In this document: positions 1-9,698 of the stretch, piece by piece
Layout of the letters: each line of letters opens with the position of its first letter
Position numbering within the stretch: the first letter of the stretch is position 1
NCBI RefSeq assembly: GCF_900116625.1
Contig: NZ_FPBE01000002.1
Span: 124,001 to 188,000, forward strand
Direction: 5' to 3'
Length of the DNA: 64,000 nucleotides
Source of the DNA: Idiomarina abyssalis
Lineage (GTDB): Bacteria; Pseudomonadota; Gammaproteobacteria; Enterobacterales; Alteromonadaceae
Notes under the pieces: model-generated
Told to the model about the DNA's origin: nothing
The model's database searches: none
Seen by the model: the letters and a program-made list of their open reading frames with translations, nothing else
Position numbers and translations under genes: made by a program

Positions 1-424
1 AAACTCCCTCTTCTTTATCAGTAAAAGGGTTTCCGCTAAGTTCTACTTCGCTGTAGACGTAACTGGTGCCAACGGGGTCGGCCTGCGAGCTTATTACTTC
101 GACCAGTTCAATTGATACTGAACTGCCATCGGCCTCCCCCCCAGTGTCAACGTTTTTCTCAAGTACACGTAACTCATAAGAAGTTCCGAACTCATGTTCA
201 AAGCCTTCAATAGTCGTGGTGAAAATTTCTTGTCCACTTTGAGTCGTTCCATGTCCAGCTATTGGCGGGGTAAATTGAATACCTAAACCGTAATACACGG
301 GTTCAGATGCTACTGTGACAGTATATTCAGTTCCATCATCAGAATCACTTGAGCCGCCGCAGCCAAACAAGTATGCGGTCACAAGTGCGAGTGACAAGGA
401 ACGTGATAGGGTTTTAAATTTCAT
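1..424 (-). CDS. DUF4377-like lipoprotein, 3' end outside window
   Basis: The gene starts at an ATG (424) with AGGAGT upstream and runs off the left edge, so only about 141 N-terminal residues are visible. A lipoprotein signal is clear: a basic start, a hydrophobic stretch, then LFGCGGSSDSDD with a lipobox Cys near residue 22 and a Ser/Asp linker. The mature part contains an IEGFEHEFGTSYELRV segment followed by SVSIELVEVISS, which resembles the small DUF4377 domain of secreted lipoproteins; this match is from memory of the family. It begins 15 bases after the astacin-like gene stop on the same strand, so the two are probably co-transcribed. The function is unknown. Confidence 0.7.
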   Translation of the reverse strand, partial: MKFKTLSRSLSLALVTAYLFGCGGSSDSDDGTEYTVTVASEPVYYGLGIQFTPPIAGHGTTQSGQEIFTTTIEGFEHEFGTSYELRVLEKNVDTGGEADGSSVSIELVEVISSQADPVGTSYVYSEVELSGNPFTDKEEGV

Positions 425-439
425 TCAATCGTACTCCTA

Positions 440-1627
440 TTATAAGCAGGGTGAATAGTAATGAACATAAAATGAATTTGAGGGAAGCGAACATGCTCCA
501 CTAGTGGTACATGCTTTTACCCGTAGATTACCAGACGTACTCAGATTCACTGTTGTTGAGGTGCTTGTCGTGGTCTTAAGTTGCGTCCAGTATCCCGGAG
601 CACTTAAGCTGCGCTCGATGATATACTCGTCAGCACCACTTATTGAGTTCCAATCAAGTTGAGCTCGTCCGCGGCACATTGATGGAACGCCACTCAATGT
701 TGGAGCTTCTAGCGCACCATAAATCTCTTGCAAAGCTGATTTATCAGTGCTTGATAAATTATTGTTACCCGTCGTAGCATTAGGATCTGAATGCACAGTA
801 AGCATAGGCTCGCTAACGTCATAAACGAAAGACGAGTTATAAGTGAATCTACCGTAATGCATTATAGATTGGAGATCGTAATTTCCTACGTGAACTACAC
901 TTGAGTCGCTAAAAGTATACTTGTCAAAATTATGGTGATGATCAGGCTTTATGTTTGAATAGTTGACAGTAATGTAGTTATCACGATCCGCTCGAGTATG
1001 CATGTGGTAAAAGCCTAAAGCATGCAAGATTTCATGGATAATTGTTCCGACATGGCTTTCGTCTGTACTCTGGCAGTAACCCGCAAGACGGATGGCCTGT
1101 CTTCCTCCTTGCATTCCTACTTTTGAACTGCATAGGCCATTTGAAGAAGGTTCGAAATCAACGTAGTTAACGTGCCCGCTTCGCGGAACAAACTTAATGC
1201 CCGAATTATCTTCGATTTGTTCCATTGCCAGGGAGATGGCCGACTGAACCTGCTGTGGATTATCAAAGTATGAGCTACTTATAGTATAAGGAACAACAGC
1301 ATTTGGCCATCTTAATGAAGAGTTGGAGACAACAACGCTCTGAGTTCCAACAAAGCCGTCGGAATCTTTAGATAGATTCTGTTGCGAATCTACTAACTGA
1401 CCGGACTCGTCGACATATCCAACAAATATATCGCCTTCGAAATAAGCCTGATTCCCGATAACAGTTAGGGTAACTTCCTTCTGCTCAGAACCTTGATTAG
1501 TTAGTAATTCAATATTTGCGGTTATGGTTTCCGTTTGTGAGGTGGGCAGAGTCTCTGTATTTGCTGCTGAGAATAGCGGAATAACAGCCAACAAAAAAAT
1601 TCCTGCTTTTATTTGTTGTTTTCCCAT
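440..1627 (-). CDS. Secreted astacin-like (M12A) zinc metalloprotease
   Basis: This 395-residue protein has an N-terminal signal peptide (residues 1 to about 22). The catalytic motif HEILHALGFYH (198-208) supplies the three zinc-binding His and the catalytic Glu, followed by TRADRD as in astacins. The Met-turn SIMHY lies at 254-258. The residue after the third His is Met, where astacins usually have Glu (HEH). A C-terminal segment (about 310-395) looks like a fibronectin type III or similar beta-sandwich domain. It is probably exported and degrades extracellular protein. AGGA lies upstream of the ATG. It is the first gene of a likely two-gene unit with the lipoprotein downstream. Confidence 0.85.
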   Translation of the reverse strand: MGKQQIKAGIFLLAVIPLFSAANTETLPTSQTETITANIELLTNQGSEQKEVTLTVIGNQAYFEGDIFVGYVDESGQLVDSQQNLSKDSDGFVGTQSVVVSNSSLRWPNAVVPYTISSSYFDNPQQVQSAISLAMEQIEDNSGIKFVPRSGHVNYVDFEPSSNGLCSSKVGMQGGRQAIRLAGYCQSTDESHVGTIIHEILHALGFYHMHTRADRDNYITVNYSNIKPDHHHNFDKYTFSDSSVVHVGNYDLQSIMHYGRFTYNSSFVYDVSEPMLTVHSDPNATTGNNNLSSTDKSALQEIYGALEAPTLSGVPSMCRGRAQLDWNSISGADEYIIERSLSAPGYWTQLKTTTSTSTTVNLSTSGNLRVKACTTSGACSLPSNSFYVHYYSPCL

Positions 1628-1962
1628 AAATAATAATCCTAAATTTAAGTTAAATAATTGTTACTTTATTTAGGTTTACAATTAAGAACGTGATAGTCAA
1701 CCTTTTTGTATTTAGGTGACTAATTGGCATATTGACTTGAAATCTATGATTTGGACTAGCCCTGAAGCCACTGGATTTTCTATAAGCTATTGATATAAAT
1801 AGTCAATATATTTATTTTGGATAAAGTTTTGCGCTAAGCAGCTCTTTATGAGGTTTAGTATCACCCTTGAGTTCAAGAGGTCTTATACTTGTTTTATAAT
1901 TGTAAGAAAATATTACCAAATATTGTTGTACTCTAGTTACTCATCTGGTTTCTATTTTTGTT
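1628..1962. other. AT-rich intergenic region
   Basis: This stretch lies upstream of the astacin-like gene. It is very AT-rich with many short stops in every frame, and no coding region or clear structure was found. It presumably contains the promoter of the minus-strand astacin/lipoprotein unit, but no convincing -35/-10 pair can be singled out from the AT-rich background. Confidence 0.4.
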
Positions 1963-2181
1963 TTATGCAAGGTATTTCTCGGTATTTAGCCATGGTGCTA
2001 CTCTTGGAGGAGGATTATATCTGACCCATTCACTTTTCAGGCTCTGAAGCTGTGGAATCACGCGCCTGATATTTTTAAGGTCAGGGGGGCGCCGGAATGC
2101 CGTTTTTTTGCCGTCCTTTCTTACGAGACTAACTCTGAGCGCTATTGGTTGCATTAAACGTTCGACACGACTCAGATTCAA
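1963..2181 (-). CDS. Small hypothetical ORF, possible gene remnant
   Basis: This frame encodes up to 72 residues from a TTG; an internal ATG gives 63 residues. The product is basic and Arg/Pro-rich (RKDGKKTAFRRPP, then VRYNPPPRVAPW). I do not recognise a family. Base composition rises in GC compared with its flanks, which suggests a fragment of a coding sequence from elsewhere rather than random sequence. No convincing ribosome binding site precedes either start and no neighbour suggests a role. It may be a remnant of a mobile-element gene or a chance frame. Confidence 0.2.
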   Translation of the reverse strand: MNLSRVERLMQPIALRVSLVRKDGKKTAFRRPPDLKNIRRVIPQLQSLKSEWVRYNPPPRVAPWLNTEKYLA

Positions 2182-2450
2182 TTACTCGCCCTAAATCTCA
2201 GAGTAACTCTTTGGTCAAGAACGTTGCCGATTATCGCAAAAAAGCTCGTTTTTTTAGCCGCGCGACTTCTTCGTCAAAGGATAGTTTGGCCTAGTATCTT
2301 GACTTTTCAATAGATCAACAAGTATAACAATATTAAAACATTATATTGTACACAAGGATATAGAGCCTGTGTCGTTTCTCCTCTTGATTTTAGTGCAAGC
2401 TGGGCTCAGTGCATAGACTATCCTAACAAGGAACTTTAGGAGTTATTAAG
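2182..2450. other. Intergenic region before the YD-repeat genes
   Basis: No gene was found here. It must contain the promoter of the plus-strand YD-repeat pair. A ribosome binding site (AGGAG at about 2438) precedes the TTG at 2451. T-rich tracts occur near 2245-2260, but no clean terminator hairpin was identified. Confidence 0.35.
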
Positions 2451-2927
2451 TTGATTTATTCCAGATCGTTGACGATATTTTTGGTGAGCTGTGGGCTTCC
2501 TTTCCTAACATGTGCTCAAAGCACTGTTGAACTGCAATATGATGCCAAAGGGCGGCTGATAGAAGTTGGTAAAGGTGCTTTGTTTATTGAGTACTCATAT
2601 GACAGTGGTGGAAACCGAAAAGCCGTTGGAAACGAGCGCTTAGCCGAGGGATCCCCGCTGCTGATTACTGAGTTCAACGTCCCAAATATTGCTTATGACT
2701 ATGGCACAAATGCTACTGGAAACTGGGCTTCTACAGGCGCCAATTATTGTGAAATAACATTTGAAAACCAAGTCAACTCTTACGAAAACTTACCCACTTC
2801 TGGTTCAAAGCCAATAGAAGTCTATGCTTCAGGAGCAGTTTTTTTAACGTGCTTTAATGGCAGTGAAACAGTTCAGGAAAGTGATTACATAAGACACGAA
2901 GCGGGCGATGTGATAATGCCGTTTTAA
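2451..2927 (+). CDS. Small exported YD-repeat protein
   Basis: The product has 158 residues and starts at TTG; AGGAG about 8 bases upstream supports this unusual start. An N-terminal hydrophobic signal contains FLVSC and FLTC, so a lipoprotein is possible but not certain. Residues about 27-60 contain one YD repeat (LQYDAKGRLIEV, then IEYSYDSGGNRKAV) of the type that builds Rhs shells. The rest is not recognised and has two Cys that could pair in the periplasm. It lies 34 bases before the full Rhs gene on the same strand, so it is probably an accessory protein of that system or the stub of a second Rhs gene. Confidence 0.65.
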   Translation: MIYSRSLTIFLVSCGLPFLTCAQSTVELQYDAKGRLIEVGKGALFIEYSYDSGGNRKAVGNERLAEGSPLLITEFNVPNIAYDYGTNATGNWASTGANYCEITFENQVNSYENLPTSGSKPIEVYASGAVFLTCFNGSETVQESDYIRHEAGDVIMPF

Positions 2928-2961
2928 GTTACCATACACATAATTATTAAGAGATAAAAGA

Positions 2962-5900
2962 ATGAAACCTTCAAGGAAGAGCCTAGCATTATTCGGCATA
3001 TTGGCGGTGCTTTTTACAACTTTTGTGAAAGCAGAAGACGAACAATATAACATTAAACCACTCGATATTGAGCCCGATATAAATAACGTCGATTTGTTAA
3101 GTGGTCGTTTTTATCCTAATTTGCCTGAGCTCTCCATCCCTGCCGCACCAAGGTTAACATTAAATACTTTGCAACAGTTTGATAGTAAAGTTACCGGTAA
3201 GTTATATCCGCGTACAACGCAACGGAAAGAAAGCTTCTCCCTTACATTTGGAGCGAAAACATCCGAGTACTTTGAATGTGAATCCAGTGACTGCCAACCT
3301 CAAGGTAATACGGGATCGACTTTTGTGGGTAGGGTTGGAGGTTCTAGTTTCCGTTATGTACAAGGAAAAACTGGTATCCGAGTCACCTATGCGTCTAAAT
3401 CGTCTTACTTTGATTATTCAGACGATTCATATCCATCTATTAGTGCACAAGCAACTTATTATGCTACGAATATTAATTACCCTGATGGTGAGTCCCTGCA
3501 GATCTATTACGATAAAATTACTCAGTCAGGTGTTACTTACCATCGGCCTGTAAAAGTAACATCCGACGTTGGTTATCAGCTTATATTAAATTATTTCTCG
3601 AACGATATTTCTACCGGCGCGGGGGGATGGAGTAAACTGAAAAGAGCTCACATTGCCAAAATATCCAACCCTTCTAATATATTAGCTGAAGTTAACTACA
3701 GCTCAACGGGGACGTTCACCGACTTTGGGGGGCTTCAGTGGCAATTTTCCGGATTCAGTAATGCGCTTGGAGCCAGTGATTTCGCAAGGAGCTTTACACT
3801 AAAAGGGCCTGCAGATAAGAAGAGTAGACTGTCTTTATCGAGCGCCACCAGGAGTTATGCAGGGATATCCCACAATAATTTTGTAACCTCAGTCACGCAT
3901 GACGGCCAGAATTACCAATATAGCTATACAGCCTCCTCCGGCTCTGGCTATGATCCAAGGAAGCAGTTCTCGAAGCTTATTATAACAGGCCCTGAGAGCT
4001 ATCGAAGAACAATCGAATATTTTGTGTGGGGTGGTGCAGAGAAACGCCAATTAATCAAATCGGATACAGACTCCGAGGGAAATAAAACAAGCTATACGTA
4101 CACAACCAATAAGCGAGTGGAATCGGTGACCTTTCCTGAGGGAAATAAAGTTAAATTTACTTATGATTCCCATGGCAATATTACGAGTAAACGAAGCATT
4201 GCTAAGCCAGGTTTCAGCTTGCCAGATAAGGTCGAGCGTGCGGTTTATCCAAGTACATGCACAGAACTGACCTGTTATCGGCCGATTTACACGGTTGATG
4301 CTAATGGAAATAGAACGGACTACACTTTTTCATCGGTTCATGGCGGCCTTCTCACTAAAACCGAGCCTTCCGATGCGAATGGCTTTCGCAGGAGAACAAT
4401 AAATGCTTATTCACAAATTAATGGCATATATCGTTTAACAAAACAGACAGTATGTGTAGTCGGGCAGTGTGGCGGAGCGCAGGCTCAGGTTACAAATTAT
4501 ACATACTGGCAGAATACGGCCCTTATCAAAACAAAAACGCAGACAAATGGTAACGGAACACCTGCTCAGAAAACCACTTATACGTATGATGATGCGGGCC
4601 GGCTGTTGATAGAGGATGGGCCTCTTAGTGGGGCCGGTGATGCTAAATATTTTGGTTACGATGATTCCGGTCGACAAACCTGGCAATCAAATGAGAAAAA
4701 TGCAGCGGGATACTTTGCTGCAGAGAGGATTAGTTACCCTACCTCTAGTAACCGAAAACGTGTGACCGAGCGTGGGACCATTTCTTCCAGAACAAGTACG
4801 GATTTGACAGTGGATGTGACGGTTACGGAGTTTTTAAATATCGACAATAACGTCATTAGAAAGGAATTAGCGACCCCAACGACGACTAAGCAAGTCTGGC
4901 AATATAGTCATGACTCGCGAGGGCGAGTGATATGTGAGGCGGTTAGGATGAATAGCGGAGCATTTTCACAGCTACCGAGCTCGGCTTGCAATCTAGGTAC
5001 TGAGGGTATCTTTGGCCCTGACAGAGTAAAACGAATTACATACGATAACCTGTCCAGAACGATAAGTACGACAACTGCTGTCGGAACCCCTATTGAATCA
5101 ATCGAAAGAGTAAATAGTTACTCTGCAAACGGTAATTTGATATCTGTTACTGATGGAAATGGGAATACAACATCATATTCATTCGACGGACATGACCGTC
5201 TTCAACGTACAATATTTCCAAACAGCACGTATGAGCAAAACACGTATGATTTAAATGACAACATTCTTACTTTAAGAAAGCGAGATGGTGTTGTTCTTAC
5301 CTACACTTATAACTCGAAAGACCAGCCCATCAGTTTAACTGTTCCAAATGAATCGACGGTTTACTATCAATACGATGGAATGGGACGGCGTTCAGAGGTT
5401 TCTAGGGGGCCGAGTTTAATAGAATACCAGTACGATAATTTAGGACGTCTGGCTAAGTCGATAACAAATGGCAGAGCTCTGAGCTACGCATATACTAAAG
5501 CTAACGAACGAAAACGATTAACGTTTCCGGATGGGTTTTATGTAACATTTAACCATGACCACCGGGGGGAGTTGGTCAGTATCCTGCAAAATGGAAGCAG
5601 TACCGTTCTGTCTTATGATTATGATCGGATAGGTCGTATTAAGACATTAAACCGCTCAGCGGGCGCAACGTCCAGTATTAAGTATGATCGCATGAATCGA
5701 GTCACGCAATACAACCATAGCGGGATAACCGATATTAGTTTTAGCTATACACCGTCGAATCAATTAGCATCAAGAGCGGTCACTCATGACGCACACCAGA
5801 TTTCCATACCAACACTAAGCACAGAAAGCTATTCGGTTAATAATCTCAACCAGTATACTAAAGTAACTGCTGGCGGGATAAATAAGTCACTCACTTATTC

Positions 5901-6951
5901 AACAGTCGGGAATATGACCTCATATGACGGGTGGAGCTATCAATATAGTAATCAGAATCGGCTTAAGAAAGCGACCAAATCAGGAACAACCGTCGATCTG
6001 ACGTACGATGCGCTGGGACATTTAAATTCAACGAATCACAATGGCAGTAAGATTGAATATCTGTACGATGGCGACAAGTTAGTCGCTGAGTATAATGGCA
6101 GCGGTACATTGCTGCGTAGATATATCCATGGCTCAGGTATCGATGAACCGGTTATCCGGTATGACGGAGCCGGTACTTCCAGTCGGCGTTATTTACATCG
6201 TGATGAACGAGGTACAATAATCGCTGAGACAACCGCCTCAGGGAGTATTTTAGCAAGACACCAATACGGGCCTTTTGGACAGCCTATGAATGGGAGTAAC
6301 GCAAGGTTCCGCTATACTGGGCAGATATTGATCCCAGGGACTGAGTTATATTACTACAAAGCACGGATTTATCATCCAAAGCTAGGTCGCTTCTTACAAA
6401 CTGATCCGATTGGTTATGAAGATCAGATGAACCTGTATGCTTATGTAGTTAATGATCCAATAAACAATACTGATCCTAATGGTGAAAAAACAGTCTTTAT
6501 GAGTGCAGATGCGAAAAAGCAATACAATATCTCTAAGAGATATCTCACTAAAAAATCTCCAGCGGCGGCTGCTTTATTTCGAAACGCTGAGAGTTTAAAA
6601 ACACCCACAATTGAAATTTCATTGGGAAAGCAAACTCTAATGACAACTGCTACAGAAAACTCTAATGCTAAAATTCAGTTTGATCCTAAAACAGGTTATA
6701 TTTTTGAAGGTGGTACTCAAAGTCCAGCTACAGGATTAGCACATGAACTGATTCATGTTGAAAACCAAAGAAACGGCATGGATATGGATAGTCGAATTGA
6801 AGGTGCTGAAACTATAAGGCAAGAAAATGTAATAAATACGGAAACAGGTGAAGGACAGAGGGCTATTCATAATGAAATGAATTATGAAACTCAACCTGTT
6901 AGTGCTCCAAATTGTAGACCCGATGGTAAAGGAGGAGAAATCTGTGGCTAA
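2962..6951 (+). CDS. Exported Rhs/YD-repeat polymorphic toxin with M91-like metalloprotease C-terminus
   Basis: This 1329-residue protein has a Sec-type signal peptide (about 1-24), then some 1000 residues of YD repeats that should fold into an Rhs cocoon. It closes with the Rhs-associated core ([40 protein letters not shown]) ending at DPNGE (1171-1175). The C-terminal 154 residues are a different, more AT-rich module. [12 protein letters not shown] carries HELIH (1261-1265), with downstream acidic residues as in M91/NleD-like effector metallopeptidases. In the polymorphic toxin model this tip is the toxin. No PAAR or VgrG domain is present, so delivery by type VI secretion is not indicated. 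The stop overlaps the candidate immunity gene by 8 bases. Confidence 0.85.
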   Translation: MKPSRKSLALFGILAVLFTTFVKAEDEQYNIKPLDIEPDINNVDLLSGRFYPNLPELSIPAAPRLTLNTLQQFDSKVTGKLYPRTTQRKESFSLTFGAKTSEYFECESSDCQPQGNTGSTFVGRVGGSSFRYVQGKTGIRVTYASKSSYFDYSDDSYPSISAQATYYATNINYPDGESLQIYYDKITQSGVTYHRPVKVTSDVGYQLILNYFSNDISTGAGGWSKLKRAHIAKISNPSNILAEVNYSSTGTFTDFGGLQWQFSGFSNALGASDFARSFTLKGPADKKSRLSLSSATRSYAGISHNNFVTSVTHDGQNYQYSYTASSGSGYDPRKQFSKLIITGPESYRRTIEYFVWGGAEKRQLIKSDTDSEGNKTSYTYTTNKRVESVTFPEGNKVKFTYDSHGNITSKRSIAKPGFSLPDKVERAVYPSTCTELTCYRPIYTVDANGNRTDYTFSSVHGGLLTKTEPSDANGFRRRTINAYSQINGIYRLTKQTVCVVGQCGGAQAQVTNYTYWQNTALIKTKTQTNGNGTPAQKTTYTYDDAGRLLIEDGPLSGAGDAKYFGYDDSGRQTWQSNEKNAAGYFAAERISYPTSSNRKRVTERGTISSRTSTDLTVDVTVTEFLNIDNNVIRKELATPTTTKQVWQYSHDSRGRVICEAVRMNSGAFSQLPSSACNLGTEGIFGPDRVKRITYDNLSRTISTTTAVGTPIESIERVNSYSANGNLISVTDGNGNTTSYSFDGHDRLQRTIFPNSTYEQNTYDLNDNILTLRKRDGVVLTYTYNSKDQPISLTVPNESTVYYQYDGMGRRSEVSRGPSLIEYQYDNLGRLAKSITNGRALSYAYTKANERKRLTFPDGFYVTFNHDHRGELVSILQNGSSTVLSYDYDRIGRIKTLNRSAGATSSIKYDRMNRVTQYNHSGITDISFSYTPSNQLASRAVTHDAHQISIPTLSTESYSVNNLNQYTKVTAGGINKSLTYSTVGNMTSYDGWSYQYSNQNRLKKATKSGTTVDLTYDALGHLNSTNHNGSKIEYLYDGDKLVAEYNGSGTLLRRYIHGSGIDEPVIRYDGAGTSSRRYLHRDERGTIIAETTASGSILARHQYGPFGQPMNGSNARFRYTGQILIPGTELYYYKARIYHPKLGRFLQTDPIGYEDQMNLYAYVVNDPINNTDPNGEKTVFMSADAKKQYNISKRYLTKKSPAAAALFRNAESLKTPTIEISLGKQTLMTTATENSNAKIQFDPKTGYIFEGGTQSPATGLAHELIHVENQRNGMDMDSRIEGAETIRQENVINTETGEGQRAIHNEMNYETQPVSAPNCRPDGKGGEICG

Positions 6952-7378
6952 AGTTATTTTATCACTACTCTTGCTAGTACTACCGCTGACAGTAAAGGCA
7001 AATAATATTGAAATATTTTACAATGGATTTTGGTCTCATAGCCCATTTCCAATGACCATAGAGCGTTTGCGTAAAACATACTCTTTACATATATCAGTTC
7101 ATAAATTTTCGATACCTGAAGTTCATATCAATATTTTAGAGGATGATTTCCAAGAAAGTGAGGATTTGTCGTTAGATATTGACTATGTATTTTATTTAGT
7201 AGAAACCAATAGCGAAGGAAAAGTAGTAAAAGAGTTAGCTGGTAACAATAATGTCCTATTTGATTTAACGAAAAATACCTACAAGCAACTTAGCGAGAAA
7301 GAAAAAAGATTACTAAACAATTACATTAAAGATTTAAGCTGTGAAAAATCGGATTTTTTACCTTATAAAAAGGTTTGA
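6944..7378 (+). CDS. Candidate periplasmic immunity protein for the Rhs toxin
   Basis: I chose the GTG at 6944 because GGAGGAG lies just upstream and the product then begins [19 protein letters not shown], a good signal peptide; an upstream ATG (6884) in the same frame would hide this signal. The 144-residue product overlaps the Rhs stop by 8 bases, which suggests translational coupling. No known domain is recognised; the mature part is acidic, as is common in immunity proteins. Position directly after a toxin tip, AT-rich composition shared with that tip, and predicted export all support an immunity role. That role is inferred from context, not from homology. Confidence 0.6.
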   Translation: MAKVILSLLLLVLPLTVKANNIEIFYNGFWSHSPFPMTIERLRKTYSLHISVHKFSIPEVHINILEDDFQESEDLSLDIDYVFYLVETNSEGKVVKELAGNNNVLFDLTKNTYKQLSEKEKRLLNNYIKDLSCEKSDFLPYKKV

Positions 7379-7577
7379 TTTCTTAGTCTAAGGCCCTGCT
7401 CGTGCGAGGACTTGTTTTGAAGCACACCTATTAATTCTTTAAACTCATCATTCCACCAATTGCCATGCGTGGCGGAAAGTAAATCGCTATTGTGATTTGC
7501 TAGACACCTCATAGCCATAGATTGGAGTGAACTAAGGCAGTGCTAATCGGCAGACTATAGATTAGATCTAACTTCAT
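7363..7577 (-). pseudogene. Possible frameshifted small gene remnant
   Basis: On the minus strand an ATG at 7577 follows an AGGGGG ribosome binding site and reads MKLDLIYSLPISTALVHSN before a stop about 22 codons in. A neighbouring frame then stays open from about 7550 to 7363 and contains LSATHGNWWNDEFKELIGVL. The two together look like one short gene broken by an indel, overlapping the 3' end of the immunity gene. No family is recognised. The rest of 7379-7839 shows no supportable gene. Confidence 0.25.
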
Positions 7578-7839
7578 AATATTTCCCCCTTGCTTTTACT
7601 GTAAAAGGTTAATAACATTTTTTCTACAAGCCATTAGGTAAATAGTTTCAAGAGAAAGTCAGTCTGAATAGCTGAGCTACAGCGGATTTGTTAAGACGCA
7701 GAGTCATTTATGAAAATATTTAACCGAGTAGATAAGCTTTCACCTTTACAAAAAGACAACTTTTCTATGGTTAAACATTCATACTAAAAATAGTTTTAGA
7801 GTTCTAGTAGAGACAGGAAGTTGAATTTAGGGGGTGATA

Positions 7840-8466
7840 ATGGATTATAAGCTTTGGTCGTTGTTTTTTTCGATTCTTTTTCTTGTTTCCTGTGGTTCGG
7901 GGGACGGCTCCACGCCACCTCCGCCATCAGACAAACAATCTATTAACTTATCGTTCGACTTTTCGGAAAATTCTCAGGAATTCGAGATTAGTGTTGCAGA
8001 CTATGCCGTTGAGCATGAAAGAAATGATGAAATCATTTCAACGCTGTCTCAACTTCCTGAACCCTATGAGTATCGTAAGGGAGTTGAGTTTAGCTGGTTC
8101 AATTACTCAGACGATATTAAAGGATATATAAAGAGAAAATTTTCAGATTTAAAGCCCGATACGACGTATAACGTCGACTTTCAAGTGAATGTTTTAACCG
8201 TTGAGTCAGAACAGTGTATTGGTGCGGGTGGTGGCCCCGGCTCTTCTGTTTACGTAAAAGCCTCTCTCTTGCCGCAGGAGCCTACCCGCTTCGTATCCTA
8301 TGAAAGTGCTCCAGAGGGCATTTATAGAGTCGATATTGATGATGGGCAATCAGGAGGCGATGATGTCGCGTTGTTAGGACATATTGGCCTGCCAATATCT
8401 TGCGAAACTTCTAAAGAGTCGCCCGTGTGGGAGGTTAAACCTTTAGTTAACGATGAAAGCTTTGTA
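7840..8466 (+). pseudogene. Lipoprotein gene, 5' part, interrupted by IS3-family element
   Basis: The ATG at 7840 follows AGGGGG. The product starts with a signal ending FLVSC, a lipobox, then a Gly/Ser/Pro linker (GSGDGSTPPPPSD). The mature domain (about 35-208) has a repeated acidic beta-type pattern and several Cys, and is not recognised. The frame runs into the insertion sequence after codon 209 and would end at 8499 with about ten IS-derived residues. Joining position 8466 to 9703 restores an open frame of about 251 codons, showing that the gene was intact before the insertion. The truncated product may still be exported, but it lacks its C-terminal hydrophobic tail. Confidence 0.7.
8463..8466. 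repeat. Left target-site duplication TGTA of the IS
   Basis: TGTA here matches TGTA at 9699-9702. Removing the IS and one copy restores the lipoprotein reading frame, which independently supports this choice of boundary. Confidence 0.7.
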
Positions 8467-8531
8467 ATGGACTTCCCAGACTTTGCTAGACACTTTTAAC
8501 AGTTACAATGTAACTTAAACTAGAGGTGTTT

Positions 8532-8810
8532 ATGAGCAAAGGCAAACGGTATACCGAAGAATTCAAGATTGAAGCCGTCAAGCAGGTCACCGAGCGCGGT
8601 CACTCTGTTTATGACGTCGCTGATCGTCTGGGCATTTCCGTCAAGTCACTTTACGACTGGCGTGCTAAATACGGTCAGGACAATAAAATCAATAAATCCT
8701 CCGATGAACAACTGCGCATAGCAAAGCTTGAGGCCGAGCTAAAACGCGTTAAGGAGGAACGGGATATATTAAAAAAGGCCGCAAAGTACTTTGCAGGCGA
8801 GTCCGAGTAA
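8532..8810 (+). CDS. IS3-family transposase OrfA
   Basis: This 92-residue product starts at the ATG at 8532, with AGAGG six bases upstream. The N-terminal half is a helix-turn-helix of the HTH_Tnp_1 type (RYTEEFKIEAVKQVTERG, VADRLGISVKSLYDWRAKYG) that binds the IS ends. The C-terminal half is a leucine-zipper-like helix (EQLRIAKLEAELKRVKEERD). The A AAA AAG heptamer at 8771-8777 lies in frame near the end, where a -1 shift would fuse it to OrfB and give the full transposase. Without the shift it ends at the TAA at 8808. Confidence 0.92.
   Translation: MSKGKRYTEEFKIEAVKQVTERGHSVYDVADRLGISVKSLYDWRAKYGQDNKINKSSDEQLRIAKLEAELKRVKEERDILKKAAKYFAGESE
8771..8777 (+). promoter_or_regulatory. Programmed -1 frameshift site (A6G)
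   Basis: The bases read A AAA AAG in the OrfA frame. OrfB lies in the -1 frame and is open from before this point through VRVKYAFIRDHQNQF to its annotated ATG, so slippage here would give a continuous OrfAB protein. This is the usual arrangement in IS3-family elements. Confidence 0.8.
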
Positions 8811-8857
8811 AGTACGCCTTTATCCGTGATCATCAAAATCAGTTCTCTGTTTCAGCC

Positions 8858-9679
8858 ATGTGCCGGGTGTTGAAACTGAACCGCAGTGGTTTCTATGCCT
8901 GGCTAAAGAAGCCTTTAAGCAATCGAGCCATAGAAGACGCGAGACTTTTAAAACGCATCAAAGCGTTCTTCATTGCCAGTGGCGGCACTTACGGCAGCCC
9001 CTGGATCCACAAAGACTTACGTGAAGCTGGTGAAAAATGCAGTGTCCATCGTGTTGCTAAGATCATGCGTCTCAATAAACTCAGAGCTCAAATCGGCTAT
9101 AAGCGCCGGCATATCAAAGGCGGTAAGCCTGGCCGGGTGGCAGACAATGTCTTAGAACGGCAGTTTAACCCGAAAGCGCCGAATACTTCGTGGGTAAGCG
9201 ACATTACCTACGTGCGCACTTACGAGGGCTTCCTTTACGTGGCAACGGTTATCGACTTGTTCTCCAGACGCGTTGTCGGCTGGTCAATGGACAAAAATAT
9301 GGATAAACACCTGGTTATCAAAGCATTACTGATGGCGGTTTATCAGCGACGCCCGAAAGAGAAAGTTCTGGTACACAGCGATCAGGGCAGCCAATATGGC
9401 AGCTCTGATTACCTGACATTCATGAAAGAGCACAACCTAATACCATCGATGAGCCGACGTGGGAACTGCCACGACAACGCTGTTGCTGAAAGCTTTTTTG
9501 CCACATTTAAAAAGCGGGTCATCCGGAAGAAGATTTACCCGAGCAGGAACGAAGCGAAGACTGAGATATTTAATTTTATCGAGATGTTTTACAATCCCAA
9601 AAAGCGTCATTCTCATACAGGCGGGGTATCACCTGCTAACTTTGAAAAGGCGTACTTTGAGAATCTACAGACTGTCTAG
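8858..9679 (+). CDS. IS3-family transposase OrfB (DDE integrase core)
   Basis: Read from the ATG at 8858 it has 273 residues, but its frame is open upstream into OrfA, so the natural product is probably OrfAB. An HTH_21-like region (RLLKRIKAFFIASGGTYGSP, then INKLRAQIGYKRR-type sequence) precedes an rve integrase core. The catalytic triad is visible as WVSDITYV (D), VHSDQGSQYGS (D) and HDNAVAESFFATFK (E). The end FYNPKKRHSHTGGVSPANFE is typical for the family. It catalyses transposition through a circular intermediate. It is full length with no internal stop. Confidence 0.93.
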   Translation: MCRVLKLNRSGFYAWLKKPLSNRAIEDARLLKRIKAFFIASGGTYGSPWIHKDLREAGEKCSVHRVAKIMRLNKLRAQIGYKRRHIKGGKPGRVADNVLERQFNPKAPNTSWVSDITYVRTYEGFLYVATVIDLFSRRVVGWSMDKNMDKHLVIKALLMAVYQRRPKEKVLVHSDQGSQYGSSDYLTFMKEHNLIPSMSRRGNCHDNAVAESFFATFKKRVIRKKIYPSRNEAKTEIFNFIEMFYNPKKRHSHTGGVSPANFEKAYFENLQTV

Positions 9680-9698
9680 TAAAAGCTGGGAAGTCCAT

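Larger units (their letters stand above)
8467..9698 (+). mobile_element. IS3-family insertion sequence, 1232 bp, apparently complete
   Basis: Imperfect terminal inverted repeats are visible: the left end reads ATGGACTTCCCAG then ACTTTGCTAGACA, and the right end read in reverse gives ATGGACTTCCCAG then CTTTTACTAGACA. The flanking TGTA (8463-8466 and 9699-9702) fits a 4-bp target duplication. Inside are orfA with a helix-turn-helix and orfB with a DDE integrase core, joined by a -1 frameshift signal. The near-intact ends and open frames suggest a recent insertion. Confidence 0.9.

Noticed and set aside
2844..3053. Minus-strand ORF spanning the junction of the two YD-repeat genes
   Set aside because: It overlaps both better-supported genes and shows no recognisable content.
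3179..3553. Open frame inside the Rhs gene in another frame
   Set aside because: It is a shadow of the repetitive YD sequence, without a start signal or family-like content.
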